Assembly: GCA_020052215.1 (NCBI GenBank)
Contig: JAGVPN010000094.1
Span: 1-5,153 of the forward strand
Length of the DNA stretch: 5,153 nucleotides
Reading direction: 5' to 3'
DNA from: Syntrophobacterales bacterium
GTDB taxonomy: Bacteria > Desulfobacterota > Desulfobaccia > Desulfobaccales > 0-14-0-80-60-11
Position numbers and translations under genes: made by a program. The notes beneath the pieces are model-generated. The model had not been told where the DNA came from and did no database searches. It saw only the letters and a program-made list of their open reading frames with translations. Each line of letters starts with the position of its first letter. Positions within the stretch are counted from its first letter, which is position 1. Positions 4,851 to 5,153 of this stretch are shown here, piece by piece.

Positions 4851-4982
4851 TCAGGCCAGAAGATTACCCAGCACGATGCCGCCAAAAAAGCCCCTGGCCA
4901 TGGCCGACAACCCCAGCATCCTGGCATCGATCCCCCTGCAGGCTCTGGCGCTGCCACTAATACCGTTTTCGGTTTTCGGTTT
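4851..4982 (-). pseudogene. possible C-terminal remnant of a membrane protein
   Basis: Read on the minus strand, the frame open from 4982 ends at TGA 4853-4851. Its last 22 residues, from ATG 4919, include MLGLSAMARGFFGGIVLGNLLA-type hydrophobic, glycine-rich sequence that could be one membrane segment. The GC-rich codon use is gene-like. Upstream the frame runs into a heptamer repeat array and a stop at 4985-4983, so any larger gene has been cut off there. No family is recognised and no ribosome site precedes the ATG. It may be a fragment or chance; certainty is low. Confidence 0.3.
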
Positions 4983-4997
4983 TCAGTTTTCGGTTAA
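4963..4997. repeat. five-unit heptamer tandem array (CGGTTTT)
   Basis: Units are CCGTTTT, CGGTTTT, CGGTTTT, CAGTTTT and CGGTTAA in one 7-bp phase. The unit differs entirely from TGATAGC at 3331-3365, but the unit length and unit number are the same. Confidence 0.8.
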
Positions 4998-5153
4998 AAG
5001 ACTTTTAATTATCCATAAGAGCCTCTTGGTGCGCCAGGCTAAGTTCTGGCGGTTTTAGATAGATGCAAGGTTCTATCCATGGTAATTGCCTGTTCACCAT
5101 GAAGTTACGGCTCGGCACCAGGGGTAACCCGAAGTGTCAAGCGAGCCGGTCAA
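4998..5153. other. right-edge stretch without a confident gene
   Basis: CGGCTCG at 5108-5114 pairs with CGAGCCG at 5142-5148. A 31-codon minus-strand frame (5100 to 5005) has no ribosome site. It could be the edge of a repeat or of a gene beyond the window. Confidence 0.35.

Noticed and set aside
4834..5058. Plus-strand 74-codon frame
   Set aside because: It runs through the CGGTTTT repeat and opposite the better-looking minus-strand frame; codon use and composition are not protein-like.
5005..5100. Minus-strand 31-codon frame beginning MVNRQLPWIEP
   Set aside because: No ribosome binding site and no known family; possibly part of a repeat at the right edge.

Overview
The window looks like part of a GC-rich Gram-negative chromosome, most likely a Desulfobacterota (old Deltaproteobacteria) or related environmental lineage. 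This is inference from gene content (DUF169, ARH3-type ADP-ribosylglycohydrolase, a zinc alcohol dehydrogenase remnant), the tRNA type with its encoded CCA, and the density of short palindromic repeats. No marker gene fixes the taxon.

Layout. Positions 2-742 (+) hold the C-terminal part of an AT-richer gene that runs off the left edge. It has a PD-(D/E)XK nuclease-like domain followed by a small beta-barrel resembling EF-Tu domain 2. Positions 743-1108 have no convincing gene but carry a tight cluster of four hairpins. Positions 1109-1836 (-) are a DUF169 family gene broken by a one-base shift in a C run. Positions 1837-2203 are non-coding with a poly-C/G palindrome and GC-rich hairpins. Positions 2204-2469 (+) are the wreck of a zinc alcohol dehydrogenase with two internal deletions. 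Positions 2575-3009 (+) encode a low-molecular-weight protein-tyrosine phosphatase/ArsC-like protein whose last codons and stop lie in the terminal inverted repeat of a MITE-like element (2988-3107). Positions 3108-3395 hold heptamer repeats and a candidate promoter for an intact ADP-ribosylglycohydrolase gene (3396-4319, +). Positions 4320-4592 hold several stem-loops. A tRNA-Thr(CGT) gene follows at 4611-4685, with a good sigma70-type promoter and an intrinsic terminator. The last 420 bases hold direct repeats, a second heptamer array and a possible minus-strand membrane-protein remnant, but no confident gene.

How it fits together. I see no operon of cooperating genes and no clear new system. 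Only two protein genes look intact and complete (the phosphatase and the ADP-ribosylglycohydrolase). Both belong to families that remove modifications from proteins, but they are separated by repeats and probably transcribed separately. The rest is decaying genes and short mobile or structured repeats, as in an accessory or rearranged stretch. The most interesting items are the nuclease/beta-barrel fusion at the left edge, the alcohol dehydrogenase apparently deleted between its own two CGVCR-coding repeats, the MITE that supplies a stop codon, and the two unrelated 5 x 7-bp tandem arrays.
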